Assembly: GCA_963920765.1 (NCBI GenBank)
Contig: OY987243.1
Location: 9,672,001-9,736,000, forward strand
DNA from: Ulota crispa
Lineage: Eukaryota > Streptophyta > Bryopsida > Orthotrichales > Orthotrichaceae
Reading direction: 5' to 3'
DNA: 64,000 nt
The number at the start of each line of letters is the position of its first letter. Position 1 is the first letter of the stretch. Shown one piece after another: positions 46,087-57,489 of the stretch. The notes below the pieces were generated by a model. The model searched no databases. It was not told where the DNA came from and was given only the letters and a program-made list of their open reading frames with translations. The position numbers and the translations under genes were made by a program.

Positions 46087-47560
46087 AGGTAGGAGGCTCA
46101 TAAATTGACCATTTAAGGGAAAGATGGCATCTATGGGAAAATAAGGCCAACTTAAAAATTTGGAAATACTTTTGGTAGGAAGTCAAAGGAAAAACAATCT
46201 TATGACCATTTAAATTAATTTTTTTGAGTTGGTATGAGTTGATTACAATTTATCAAAGCAAAAGGGGCATATATAGTTATGATTTAACCCCTAAAGGACC
46301 ATTGTCCTTGCGGGGGACAAATGGGATTTTGGGCATGTACCTATGGTTAAACTACTTAGCGTGTTTTTTTGAAAATTTATTGAAGGTGAGGAATTCAAAG
46401 ATCTACGTGGACATCTAGTTTTTTCTTCATTCTCACATTTATTGAAAAAGTTATGCATGAATAATTGAAAAACAGGGGAGAATCGGGCAGCAAAAAAAAG
46501 ATTGAAATTTTTTTAAATAAGTTTTTGAAATTGGTTCTTTAGATTTTTATGTATTTGGGAAGCTTTGAATCATTCAATTTTGATAGATGAGATGAAAGTT
46601 ATGAGAAGTTTTAGTTTGCGGGTAGGTATGGGATTCCTAACCCTCCATTCCTTTTCCCCCTTGTAAAACTTGTTGCTTTACTATTTTGAGCTCTTTGTGT
46701 TTTTTTTTTTTGACTTTTTTTTTTGCAAGTTGCAGTAGATTAAGAATCCTTGGTTTTTACCATTTGGATCAAAGTAATTCGGGTTTTTGAATTTTACATA
46801 AATCCTCCAATTTTGCCTAGTGTATATGCAAATTTCATGACCTTATGGCATTGCAAGATTTTACAAAGTATGATCCACACTTCTGTTTCATTTGAAAATT
46901 CTCCTACTCATACCTAACTTGGTTTCCTACATGATAAAAAAAATCCTCAACTTTGCGTAGAGTAATTTTTTTGACATATCCTTGGTCAAAGGCTTCTAAA
47001 AATTTCAGGCAGTGAAGAAAAAAACTTTTTTCTTCACTTTGGGTGTAAATATCTCACTCCTCAACTTTTAGATTGAGCTGATTTTTTCCAAAGAAGTACC
47101 TCCCATAGTTTAGGCCAAGATCCTACGATTTGATTTTCCAAAAAAAAAAAAATCCTATTCTACCCACTCCCCCAAAAGTGGCAGTTTTACATTGAAAATC
47201 ATAGAAAAATGCCTCGGTCCTTTAGGGGTTAAAAGCAACTTGTAAATCAAGCATACAAGTTCAAAAAGCAATCACTCAAAATTTGAGAATGCTTAACAAG
47301 TCCTTTAAAGTGTGCAAGCACACATTCCATATTCTAATACTCAAATTATGATTGAAAACATCTTTCTATTTATTTTAGTATGACATACATTTATATTTTA
47401 CTCAAAGACAATTCTCAACACAATTATAACTAACAAGTACACAATTATGACCAACAAGTACACTGAGCAATAACCCTTGTCACTCTATTAAATCCTTAAA
47501 ACCGTGCATATAGAAGGACAAATTCTCAATTGAGAAAATGCGATCCATTCAAAAAACCCT
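46087..47560 (-). mobile_element. Broken AGGTAGGAGG element with nested insert
   Basis: The left end AGGTAGGAGGCTCATAAATTG follows TA (46085-46086). It is collinear, inverted, with 41363-43037 up to about 47560, where the expected CCTCCTACCT terminus is missing. Split by 46288-47228. Confidence 0.6.
46288..47228 (-). mobile_element. Nested 0.94-kb TTAA element, CCCCTAAAGGACC family
   Basis: TTAA (46284-46287), CCCCTAAAGGACCATTGTCC ... CTCGGTCCTTTAGGGG, TTAA (47229-47232). Inverted relative to 33631-34571 (TTTTGCCTAGTGTATATGC, GATTAAGAATCCTTGGTTTT). Confidence 0.8.
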
Positions 47561-47769
47561 CTACACTATTTTTGGCAATTCTACTTGAGCGATTCTAAAC
47601 GCCCAACCAAAATTGTAGCCTCATATCTTATTGATCATAAACATATCTAATTTTGTAGCTAATTTTGGCAACCAAATTGTTAGTACTTTTATACCTATAA
47701 TTTAACAATGGCATAGTGTCAACATGGAGTTTCACACATGTAGCTATGTGATTGGTTGGTCTAATTTAA

Positions 47770-48680
47770 CCCCTAAAGGACCAAGGAGAGTTTACACCAA
47801 AAATTTTCCAAGACTGTCATTTTTAGAGCATCAACCAGATTTGAAAATGAAAACATTTTATGCAAATGTAACCATAGGGCATAGGATCTTGTAGTAGGAT
47901 GGTTTTAGGAGATTTGGACAAAATTTCAGAATTTTTCACCACATGGATTGGAAGATGGAACAATTTCAATATTTAAAAATGTCTTGTGAAAATTCGGGCA
48001 GCTACCCATCAAAAAGTGAAATTTCTAAGGAAAAAAAGCCGTTGGGTGGTGCTTTTCTAGATTCCTTGTTCCACCTAAGTAGGGTACATGTTAAAAAAGT
48101 TTCAAATTGTTTGGAATTGTATAACATATGGGAAAAAAGTAGTAAGTAGAAAGAAGTAGAGAATGACTCAAAACACTAAATTGTTAAGAATTTAATTATG
48201 GAAATGAAAAATTCCAATCCCAACTAATGTTGTAATAAACAATTTATGTCCTATTGTTTTGTTTTTTTTTTCTCAATAATGAAAATTGAGTCAAATAAAG
48301 GACTTCCAAGTTTATTTTAGAGTAGAGAATCCATAACTGCCCGCAAACAAAAACTCCTCATAACTTTCATCTCATTAATCAAAATGGAATGATTCAAAGC
48401 TTTCCACATTCACATAAATCTCTTGAACCAACTTTGAATTTTTGTTTCTGAAAAAAGTGATTTTTAAAAATCTGCTTAGGCTGCACGTCGAGTGAAAAAA
48501 AAAAAATATCAGGCAATATCTTCTTATTCATAATTCAAAATGTTATGAAATTTAGTGCATATGAAAGATAAACCTTGTTCCCACATCTTGCAAAAATTTC
48601 AGCCTAAAATATGAAAATCTCCAATCATAAGTACCTGCCCAAAATAGCTATGTTGCGTAATGGGGTTGGTCCTTTAGGGG
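47770..48680. mobile_element. 0.91-kb TTAA element, CCCCTAAAGGACC ends
   Basis: TTAA (47766-47769), CCCCTAAAGGACCAAGGAGAG ... GGTTGGTCCTTTAGGGG, TTAA (48681-48684). Its middle (ACTAAATTGTTAAGAATTTA) pairs with 45300-45360 of 44823-45750, giving a mosaic relation between the two. Confidence 0.75.
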
Positions 48681-49039
48681 TTAAGAAAATTTATTTCAGA
48701 TTTTCAAAACTTTACACATAATTTTCATGCATTTATAGCTGTTTTTTGATGATTGCGGTATCTCCATAAGCAATGTCAAGTCAGTTTCAAAACTCAGAGT
48801 TTGAAAGCATTTCTAGTACCATACATATAAAAAAACACTTATCGTGCGTGGTTTTTGCTTTTGAAAATTGCATCATTAGCATTGAACTCACATTGCGCTT
48901 ATGATGCAAATTCAAAATTTGCGCTTGCAATGTGCATATGCACATGTGCACATACATGCATTTATATACATATAATATTTACGGAATTGCAAAAGCCACA
49001 TCCAAGATTTATAACGCCACACCCAAAGATGTGCTTTAA

Positions 49040-49057
49040 CCCCTCGACGCCCGAGGG

Positions 49058-49132
<75 letters not shown>

Positions 49133-49169
49133 ATTTCAATGTTTTTTTGAAAGCTGGGATGTTGAGGGG
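49040..49169. mobile_element. 130-bp TTAA mini-element dominated by poly-A
   Basis: TTAA (49036-49039), CCCCTCGACGCCCGAGGG, 73 consecutive A, short tail, GGGATGTTGAGGGG, TTAA (49170-49173). Terminal repeats CCCCTCGACGCCC / GGGATGTTGAGGGG are inverted. Confidence 0.8.
49058..49130. repeat. Homopolymer, 73 A
   Basis: Uninterrupted A run inside a TTAA mini-element; its length in the assembly is unlikely to be exact. Confidence 0.95.
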
Positions 49170-49173
49170 TTAA

Positions 49174-51463
49174 CCCCTAAAGGATCGAGCGACCATTGTA
49201 CAGTTGGGTACAGTAATGTTACTAATTTTTTTGCAGTGAAATTTCAGCCAACTTCAGGACCTGCCAAAGGCCATAACTTCCTCAAAAAATGTCCGTTTTT
49301 GAAACCAAAAATTTTCTTGGAATATTACTGAAGGGTACTACATGATTTGATATTAAAAAATATCTGAAATTTTATAAATGATAAAAAAAATTGGGTTACT
49401 TCCTATATAGTGTACTTCCACCTCTTGCCAAAATCACCTCTTGAATTTGATTGAGCTACGCCACCACCAACGGTTAAAGAACAAGCAAGAAATGATACAC
49501 ATCATTCAAAGAGTATGGGATGAGGTATCCATGGAGCAACTAAAAACTCTTATTTCAAGTATGCCCAATCAATTCAAGCGGTGATTTCTGCAAGAGGTGG
49601 AAGTACTAGATGGTAAACACAATATAGAAAGTAGCCAAACTTTTTTATCATTTGTAAAATTTCAGTTTTTTTATTATCAAAGCATATAGTACTCTTTTGT
49701 GCAATTCCAATGCAATTTGCAATTTCAAAATTGAACAATTTTTGAGGAAGATATGGCTTCTTAAAGTTGCTGAACTATTGGCTGAAATTTCACTGCAAAA
49801 AATTTCGTAAGATTATTGTACCCGACTGTACAGTATCCCAAATGACACATACATACCTCCATGTTTTGGCAGTGAAAGAACTTGTCTAAAACTTGCATCA
49901 TAAAGGATAATTGACATTTTTTTTGTTGTGCATCACAATTCTGTGATTCTTATGCAATCCCAAACAAGCATATCAAATTTTAATTTCAGAAAACCTAAAT
50001 ATCATTTTTGATGAATTTTTTTGTATGAAATTCATAGTTTGCACATGATAATTGATTGAAAAACATTGATGATGAATTTTTGAGATTTGATTGCATGGGT
50101 GTATAGGTAGCATCCATACGCACATCCTCCATGCTAAAAATATTCCCTTAAGCAACAAAAATGTGATCTTCAAAGGATTTGGTGTGACTTGTGAAATGGA
50201 TATTTTTGTATGATAACCAGATTTTTGTATTTGACTCATACATTGTGACTAAGTTTGTGGTTTTGAACATGATGTAATGTTTACTTGGTGAAAAAAAAGT
50301 TAAAAAATAAAAATAATTATTTTACAAAATTTTGGACATATCACAAGTCACAATAAAATTGACTAAATCCTTTGAAGATCACATTTTTGTTGCTTATTAT
50401 TTTTAGCATGGAGGATGTGCGTATGGATGTCACCTATATACCCATGCAATCAAATCTCAAAAATTCATCACCAATGTTTTTCAATCAATTATCATGTACA
50501 AATTATGAATTTCATACAAAAAAATTCATCAAAAATGGAGTTTAGGTTTTTTGAAACTAAAATTTGGTATGCTTGTTTGAGATTGCATAAGAATCACAAA
50601 TTTGTGATGCACAACAAAAAATGTCAATTATCCTTTATGTTATGCAAATTAGGCAAGTTCTTTCACTGCCAAAACATGGATGTATGTACGTATCCTTTGG
50701 GGTACTATACATTACCCAAAAGAAAGAGTACATAAATCCCTCATGGCATCCAAAAAAGTTGGTATAACAAAGAATATAATCGGCATTTTATCCTCAGATT
50801 TTTTGTATGTGATCCTTGTGCAATCACAATCAAGCATATCAAATTTAAGTTACTAAAAACCAAAATCCTATTTTTGAAAATTTGTTTTGTGTCAAAATCA
50901 TAGTTTTACAAGAAAGTAGATTAAAAAACATTGGTGGTGAATTTTTGAGATTTGGTTGCATGGATATGTAGGAGACATCCATATGCACATCTTTGTTTCA
51001 AACAAACATTTCCAAAAAGTTTCAAAATTTCTTCTACAAAGATTTTAATGTTAGGGTGATCATGACCAAATTTAGTAAAACATACATTTCTTTATGAAAT
51101 CTAATTTTTGTTATTTGACACATACATTATGATTAAGTTTGTACCTTTAAACATGATGATATGTTTATTTTGCCAAAAAATAATTTATTTATAGTACAAA
51201 CTTCTTTGAATCCCATAAGAAAGACTTGTGTACTCTTTCTTTAGGGTACTGTAATATACATACTATGTATAGTGCTGTATAAGTGGTATTTGGAATGCAT
51301 CCAAACCTCTATTATATTTGATATCAACACAAAAGATAGAATAAAGATAAATGCGATTCTAGTAAACTAGTCAAGATCCCAAATCAAAACTTTTTGTTGG
51401 TAATAAATGCTAGTTATACGATAACGTACATCTACGTACAATGGTCACTTAGTCCTTTAGGAG
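49174..51463. mobile_element. 2.3-kb TTAA element with internal palindromes
   Basis: TTAA (49170-49173, shared), CCCCTAAAGGATCGAGCGACC ... CACTTAGTCCTTTAGGAG, TTAA (51464-51467, shared). Holds one inverted pair at about 49195-49480/49550-49835 (GTACAGTTGGGTACAG / GTACCCGACTGTACAG) and a second at about 49840-50330/50340-50740 (TTTTGGCAGTGAAAGAACTT / AAGTTCTTTCACTGCCAAAA). It may be an element carrying other fold-back insertions. Confidence 0.7.
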
Positions 51464-51467
51464 TTAA

Positions 51468-51693
51468 CCCTTAAAGGACGGAGCGTGCCGCTGTGACCAA
51501 TAGAATACAAGGTGTTTTTTTTGTACTTGGAATATATTCACACCTTTACTATATTTGAGATCAACAAAGAAGTTGGAGAATAGAACAAAGTGGTTCCAAT
51601 GAGCTACTTGAGATCCCAAATTAAAACTTCTTACTGGTAGCAAATACAGCTTATACAACAGCGTATATACTATGTCCTATTATCCTTTAAGGG
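51468..51693. mobile_element. 226-bp TTAA element, deletion derivative
   Basis: TTAA (51464-51467), CCCTTAAAGGACGGAGCG ... ATTATCCTTTAAGGG, TTAA (51694-51697). Most of it matches the last 200 bp of 49174-51463 (AGATCCCAAATTAAAACTTC against AGATCCCAAATCAAAACTTT) in the same orientation. Confidence 0.8.
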
Positions 51694-52051
51694 TTAAGCA
51701 TGAAATGTGAGAATTTGATGCTGATTTTTTTAATATTTGGATTAAAGGATTTGTTTCACCTTTATCATTCTTAAAGAATACTCAAAAAATTTGGAGATAT
51801 TTGAATTTGAAACTAGAAACATGGGATTTTTGAATTACTTTAAGCAAAATACATAAAAAATATAGCAATGGCGCAATAAAATTTTGAATTTGTTCTTCTT
51901 TCTTTCAAAGAGGTGGTTAATGCCATGATTGAATGAATGATGGACCACTTTTAAAAAACAGAAAAAACAACATTAAGTTCTCAAATTACATGCTCACAAG
52001 GGTGTGGAGTTAGCAATTTTGGATGTGGCTTTAGCCATTCCCTAGGTTAAA

Positions 52052-52962
52052 CCCCTAAAGGACCAAGGAGCCCACTTTGGGCTTTATGAGAATTTGGGCA
52101 GGCTCTATTAACTTCATAATTTGGAAATTTTACATGAATTTTTTAGGATGGATGCTACTCATCAAAATCTACATGTGAAGCTTTATTTCATGTCATTCCA
52201 ATAAGTAATGCATAAGTTATAAGGTTTTTTCAATTTCAATGTCAAACCAGGCAGCAAAAAAGATATTATAATTTTATTTTTTATTTTTTTATAGGATCTT
52301 TTAGATTGACACCTACTCAAAAAAAAATTGAATCACTCAATTCCAAATAATGAGGTAAGAGTTAAAAGGAGTTTTATTTTGCAAGCAATGAAGGTAGGAA
52401 GAGGGTAGAAAAAACATATAAAGTTATCTTTTACTCTCAATTTTGAAAATTTTCAAATGGAAATGAAAATTAATGTTACCAATTGTTTGTTAGAGCATTC
52501 TCACTGTTGGAATTAACAATTTTCAACTTCTTCCAAAACTTATTAGCATATTAGTTGTATTTTTCATTTATCAATACCTTTCACTTTACAATTTTGGTAA
52601 AAATGAATCCAAGATTTTTTTTGGTTAATTTTTTTTGTATATGCTTTCAACCCATTATCCAACATATTGCAATTGCACAAGAAATACAACATATGTGTTT
52701 TTCTCTAAAAAGTTTGAAAAACAAAACTCCACCTTCTAGAAGGACTCAAAAAGCCTACATTTTGAAGTTTAGGCACATCGATCTTGCAATTGGTGGGGAT
52801 ATTAATTCTGAAATTTTGGGACAATGTACTTGTGCAAGTCAACCAAAGGATCCTACGGTTGGATTTGTTAAAAAGTAAGTTTCAATGAAGATTTTGTCCC
52901 TGATTTGGAGACTAGTATTTTGAAGAAGTTTTGGGCCTCTAAACAAGAAATAATTTTAGGGG
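52052..52962. mobile_element. 0.91-kb TTAA element, CCCCTAAAGGACC ends
   Basis: TTAA plus one extra A (52047-52051), CCCCTAAAGGACCAAGGAGCC ... ATAATTTTAGGGG, TTAA (52963-52966). The right terminus is worn. Interior follows the family plan (GATCCTACGGTTGGATTTG near the right end). Confidence 0.65.
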
Positions 52963-52966
52963 TTAA

Positions 52967-54639
52967 ACACACAAAGCTTGTCATTGAAAACATACAAACA
53001 AAAAAAAAACATAAAACATAGGTGAAAACATGAAAATTTAAATTCAACCATGTAGAGTAACATGCACCACCCATGTTAATTTGAGCCCTCCAAGAGCCCC
53101 TTACAAAGTCTCTAAAGGGGACTTAAGATAAGTACTTACTACGACAACCAAATAACTAATCCCCTATTTTTGCTCACCCTTTGAATTCAATGCAATCACA
53201 AAATTCATATTATTATGTTATCCCAATTGGACAAATACTATGGGTACAAATGTACAATAGGATCATAAATTATACTTTACTCTATTTGAATAGATGAGTG
53301 AAGTACTTGGATAATGACTAGTGAGTACATTTACATATTTTAGGAGTGCAATGTCTTTTTTATTGTTTTGGATTATGTATGTGACTTAGGTCCTTCATAC
53401 AAGATAACTATAGATATGAGAGCCATTTTCTTGTACTCATGCTAGCCAATTACTAACTTCGTTTGTCAAACCTTAGGGCTCATGGAGGGCTCAAAATTTT
53501 CCTAATGCTATTCTCCAAATAATCACAATCATTTCTATACAAATCTACAGAAACACACAATCTACTCATCTTTCCACTATCTCCATCCTTGAGGAGGGTT
53601 AAAATTGTTGCATTCAAAGTCTCAAACACATGTTTTGGACCGCTATGAATGCAACCCTTTTTTGAGAGAAAGAACTTGCCCAAACTTTTCTTTTTGCAAA
53701 TGACAAACATGACAAAGACAATATTTGATTAATATGTCATTGCCACAACATATGAAAGCAGCTTTAATTGTAATTAATTTATAGAACTTACATATTTGTT
53801 TTGAAAGCTTCAAAAGCCGCCACTTTTGGATAGGTTTTGGTTGTGAGGAATTGAATTGTTGCTATTAAAAACATAAGAATTGTAGTTATTATGTACATCT
53901 TTGTTGAAGAATTTTTAGAGCAGTTCCACCGGTGACTTCAACAAGGTCATGATGTGTCTAGCAAGGACCCTTCAAGCCACTACTCATTCACTATGCACCT
54001 TAAGTTTAGTGAGCTTTATCCTCTACTTTTCTTGAAAAGTGATCAACTGCTTATTTATGGGGTGTGTTGAAGTGTAAGGCCACCTTTTGAAAGAGCATGG
54101 GTGGAGATGAAGGAGCTTGAGGGCCAGCCAAAATAGATGAAAAATCTTGAAAGTGCTTGGACCGATGGAGATGCTCTTAGCTCCTCACACCACACGCAAC
54201 CACACTTGGTGAGTGTTCTTGAACAATAACGCCTTAATTAATGCAACTCCAAAAGCATCTTTTGCATTGCATCATCATTCGAAGGATTAAGAAACAAATG
54301 TTAATTTGTACCAAAATGTTTTACACACACCATTTGTTTGTTTTTTGTTTTGAGCCATTTGACATGACAATCCTCACAATGCATTCTATACAACAACTTG
54401 ACTTTGACAAAATCCTTCTTTCGAATTTTTGTACAGTACAAAAAGCCAAGTAGGGTCTAGTTCCATGGTACTAATGGGAATCTATTTTGATACACAAAGA
54501 CGGGTGGTCCATATTGATTTAGGATCCATATTTTCAATGGTAACGACAAGAATTTGGTACCATTCTTTTATTTAGTCAGTGGTAATTGAGGCACATCTAC
54601 AAATATCATTTTTTACAAATTTTTTTGATACTTATATAC
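52967..54639. other. Intergenic, no gene recognised
   Basis: AT-rich; two related phrases ending GAGCCCTCCAAGAGCCCC (53080) and GGGCTCATGGAGGGCTCAAA (53478-53497) may be the worn ends of another inverted-repeat element of about 0.4 kb. Confidence 0.35.
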
Positions 54640-55252
54640 AGGTAGTTTACCCTATTGTCATTGGGCTTTAGACAAATAATCAATAAACAAATAGTTACAA
54701 TATATCAAATGACATGATTATGGTATCATCTAAAAGATAATCAAATAAAATTCCAAAATCCTAAATTAATGAAGTATGAGTTAGTTATCAAGGTTTTAAT
54801 GAGGTAAGGTCAAGGTTTAGTTCTAATTTGAAATTGCTCTATTATCATTTCCTTATCATTTCCTTAGATGTTTTCATTGTCATAAATGATAATATTTTGT
54901 TGTTTTCATCTTTGAACTTTTTCTTCCTATTGTTAGTGACCTCTAAGGTCATCCATAAGTGCTAAATTAGTTGACAGTTTTCATTTGTTTTTGGTATTTT
55001 GCAACTAACATTGCTATAGCTAAGGCATTGGAGCAATAAAATGTATATCTAACTAAGGTCTTCATAGCTAATACGCTATATCTTTTGCAAATTTTGGTCA
55101 AATTGAACAAAAACTGCATTACTAGTAAAGGACTCTAAGGTCTTTCTTACAATACTTGTAAATTTGGATTTGAAACTAAACCTTGAAAGATATGAACTTT
55201 TGAAGATAAAAAAATGATAGTAGGAGCAGAGTGATAATAGGGTAAACTACCT
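54640..55252. mobile_element. 613-bp MITE, AGGTAGTTTACCCTATTGTC ends
   Basis: Left AGGTAGTTTACCCTATTGTCA, right TGATAATAGGGTAAACTACCT. No frame. The AGGTAG tip recalls the TA-flanked MITE families but the remainder differs. Confidence 0.7.
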
Positions 55253-57020
55253 ATAGGAGACTTTGAATGCAAAACAAATTTTTGGCAAGATTATCTTTAA
55301 TATTTGCCTTTAGCTTTTTATGTTTGTTTTGCTACTATAAATCATACAATGATTAAATTCTTTGTTGAAGATGAATGATACAATGATGTGGTAGGTGTTT
55401 TGATAAGGTGGTTGCATTTTTCAATTTATAAATGTTTTAAAAGTTCTTATACTGATTTAGAATCTTTGCCATTGAATTTTTCTTTCACAAATTGGAGTTG
55501 CACAAACAACATATTTGAAGCTCCTCTTTGTAATCATTGCAAAGGCCCTTATTTATATAAACATAAGTCACATGAGTGGAACATGTTTTTACGTTATTTC
55601 ATTAATAGGAAAATAAAAAATAAGAAATGTGCAATCATCAATGCACATGTAAATTATTTTTGTCAAAGTATGAAAGTTCTACGGTTGTTGGGCTAGAAGA
55701 AAAATGCAAAGCTACTATGACTATTCAATTCAATGTTAATTATAAAAAGAATGACCTCATAATAATTCTTAAAATCAAATTTGTTTTACATGCTATCAAT
55801 ATACATACAAGTTTTTTTTAGGCTACAAAATTCTTGTAAAGTCTTTTTAAATATTGTAAATCTTTCATTCAATAAGAGAATTTAGGCTTAGAATCTAGGA
55901 TAGCAAAATGTTTGAAGTTTCTTGGATTAGCACTGAATGGTGTTGTAAAGTAAAGAGTAAGATTGAACTAATCATATGAGAGTTTGTCAAAGCCTAGGAC
56001 ATTCAAATCAAGCACAAAATATATCAAATAATTCAAAAAATCACCTTGAGTATATATTATAACCTAAAGCATTTTAACATAGTAAATATTTATGCATATT
56101 TTCTTATTTGACAAAGTACCTACAAAATTTCAGCTCCAATTTGCAACAATTTTTTCTTTGTGCATGATTTTCAACAATTTCAATCAAAGTAAAAATCAGA
56201 TTTGGAAGCCTTGTTTTATCTATTTGCTAGAATGCAACATATGAGCCTCAAGTATACTAAAACTTGGAGAAACAATCACATTAGAAATTTAATTTAAAAA
56301 GTTGTAGAGTAGATTTTAAGAAGCAGTAAATTGATTCGGGTTACACATGTTGTACTTTACATACTCATATTTTTTTTGACATCCTCAATTTTAAATTTGA
56401 GATGTGAAAAGAGGATTGAAAGACTTCAAATCACTTTCACAGTTTTAACACCCTCTTCATCAAATGTTATAATCTTTCAATCCATAAGTGATATTGTTGT
56501 GTTTTCTTTTTCTATGTGATCTCTAACATATCCAATTTGAATTTGTACTATTACAATTTATAAAAAATGATGTAACTTATCAAAATGTTGCCATATTGTT
56601 CATCCAAGAGCACATTTTGAGATAGTGGAGAACGTCTGTGGGCGGTCTAGGGTTAATGTTCATGTCCTTTGGAAGAACATTGTGTAATTTGTGTTTTGGA
56701 CAAGGGTTGATTTGGAATGAGTAGTAGCAATCTCCAACTTAGAAGCCTAGTTAATGCTAATAGGTTTTTTTAATTTTGGCAATAGACATGAACAAACATA
56801 TATCTTTTGGATGGAGAGATGCAAAGTTTGCAAAATAAGACCATTCCTTGAAAATGAACTTTGAAAAAAAAGTTTTAAGATAATTTGAGTGCTTTTATTG
56901 CAAACCTTAAATATTTCCTTTATCCAAATTGTTCTCTTTGTATTACATAGATTGTAGAACCACAAAACAACAAGCTTATGGAATATAATCCTCTCTAGCA
57001 AATTAAATTAAGATCATTTA
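55253..57020. other. Intergenic, no gene recognised
   Basis: AT-rich. A 102-codon frame at 55388-55696 contains CNHCKGP and is not recognisable; it could be a transposase scrap. Confidence 0.3.
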
Positions 57021-57287
57021 TGTTAGGGACGTTACTTCGGAACATTCCGGTTTCTTTTACTTTTGACTTTAGAATATTTTTCACTTTAGATTTCTTTCAC
57101 TTTAAATCATAGTATATATAGATGTTGAGGTTGAAGTGTTATTTAGATTTGACAACAAATCTCTTGGAGCCATCATTCACCCCTTTTGATATTTGTTTCC
57201 TCATCTTTGAATCCAAGTTCATTCCTAGTTCTTATTGATTATCTTTCTATTTCTATGTACGTGATAGTTTGTCAAGCCTTACTTCAC
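57021..57287 (+). repeat. Probable 5' LTR of the Ty3/gypsy element
   Basis: Begins TGTTAGGGACGTTACTTCGG and contains a TATA-like AGTATATATAGATG at about 57110. Just past the proposed end, AGTATCAGGACC (57291-57302) resembles an initiator-Met-tRNA primer-binding site (TGGTATCAGAGC-like). The end is uncertain and no 3' LTR is available for comparison because of the N gap. Confidence 0.45.
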
Positions 57288-57489
57288 TTAAGTATCAGGA
57301 CCTTTGTTAGAGGTTGCGGTTTACCCTCTCTAATCTAATATCTCTTTTATTATAACATTTGTGTCTTGTTTTTTTGTGAGAGTTGCGGACATCTTCTCTT
57401 TTTAAAAGTTTGAAGGTTAACAAGTTGCAGTTTATTCCCTCTAAACTAATATTTTGTTTTATTTTATATGTCTTGTTATTTTTCGTCTC

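Noticed and set aside
48855..49331. 158-codon frame with a poly-Lys run, and a poly-Phe frame on the other strand
   Set aside because: Produced by the 73-base A homopolymer inside a mobile element.
4517..52966. CRISPR-like array, because of the regularly recurring CCCCTAAAGGACC motif
   Set aside because: The motif occurs in inverted pairs next to TTAA, at irregular spacing of hundreds of bases, in eukaryotic DNA; it marks transposon ends, not repeats with spacers.
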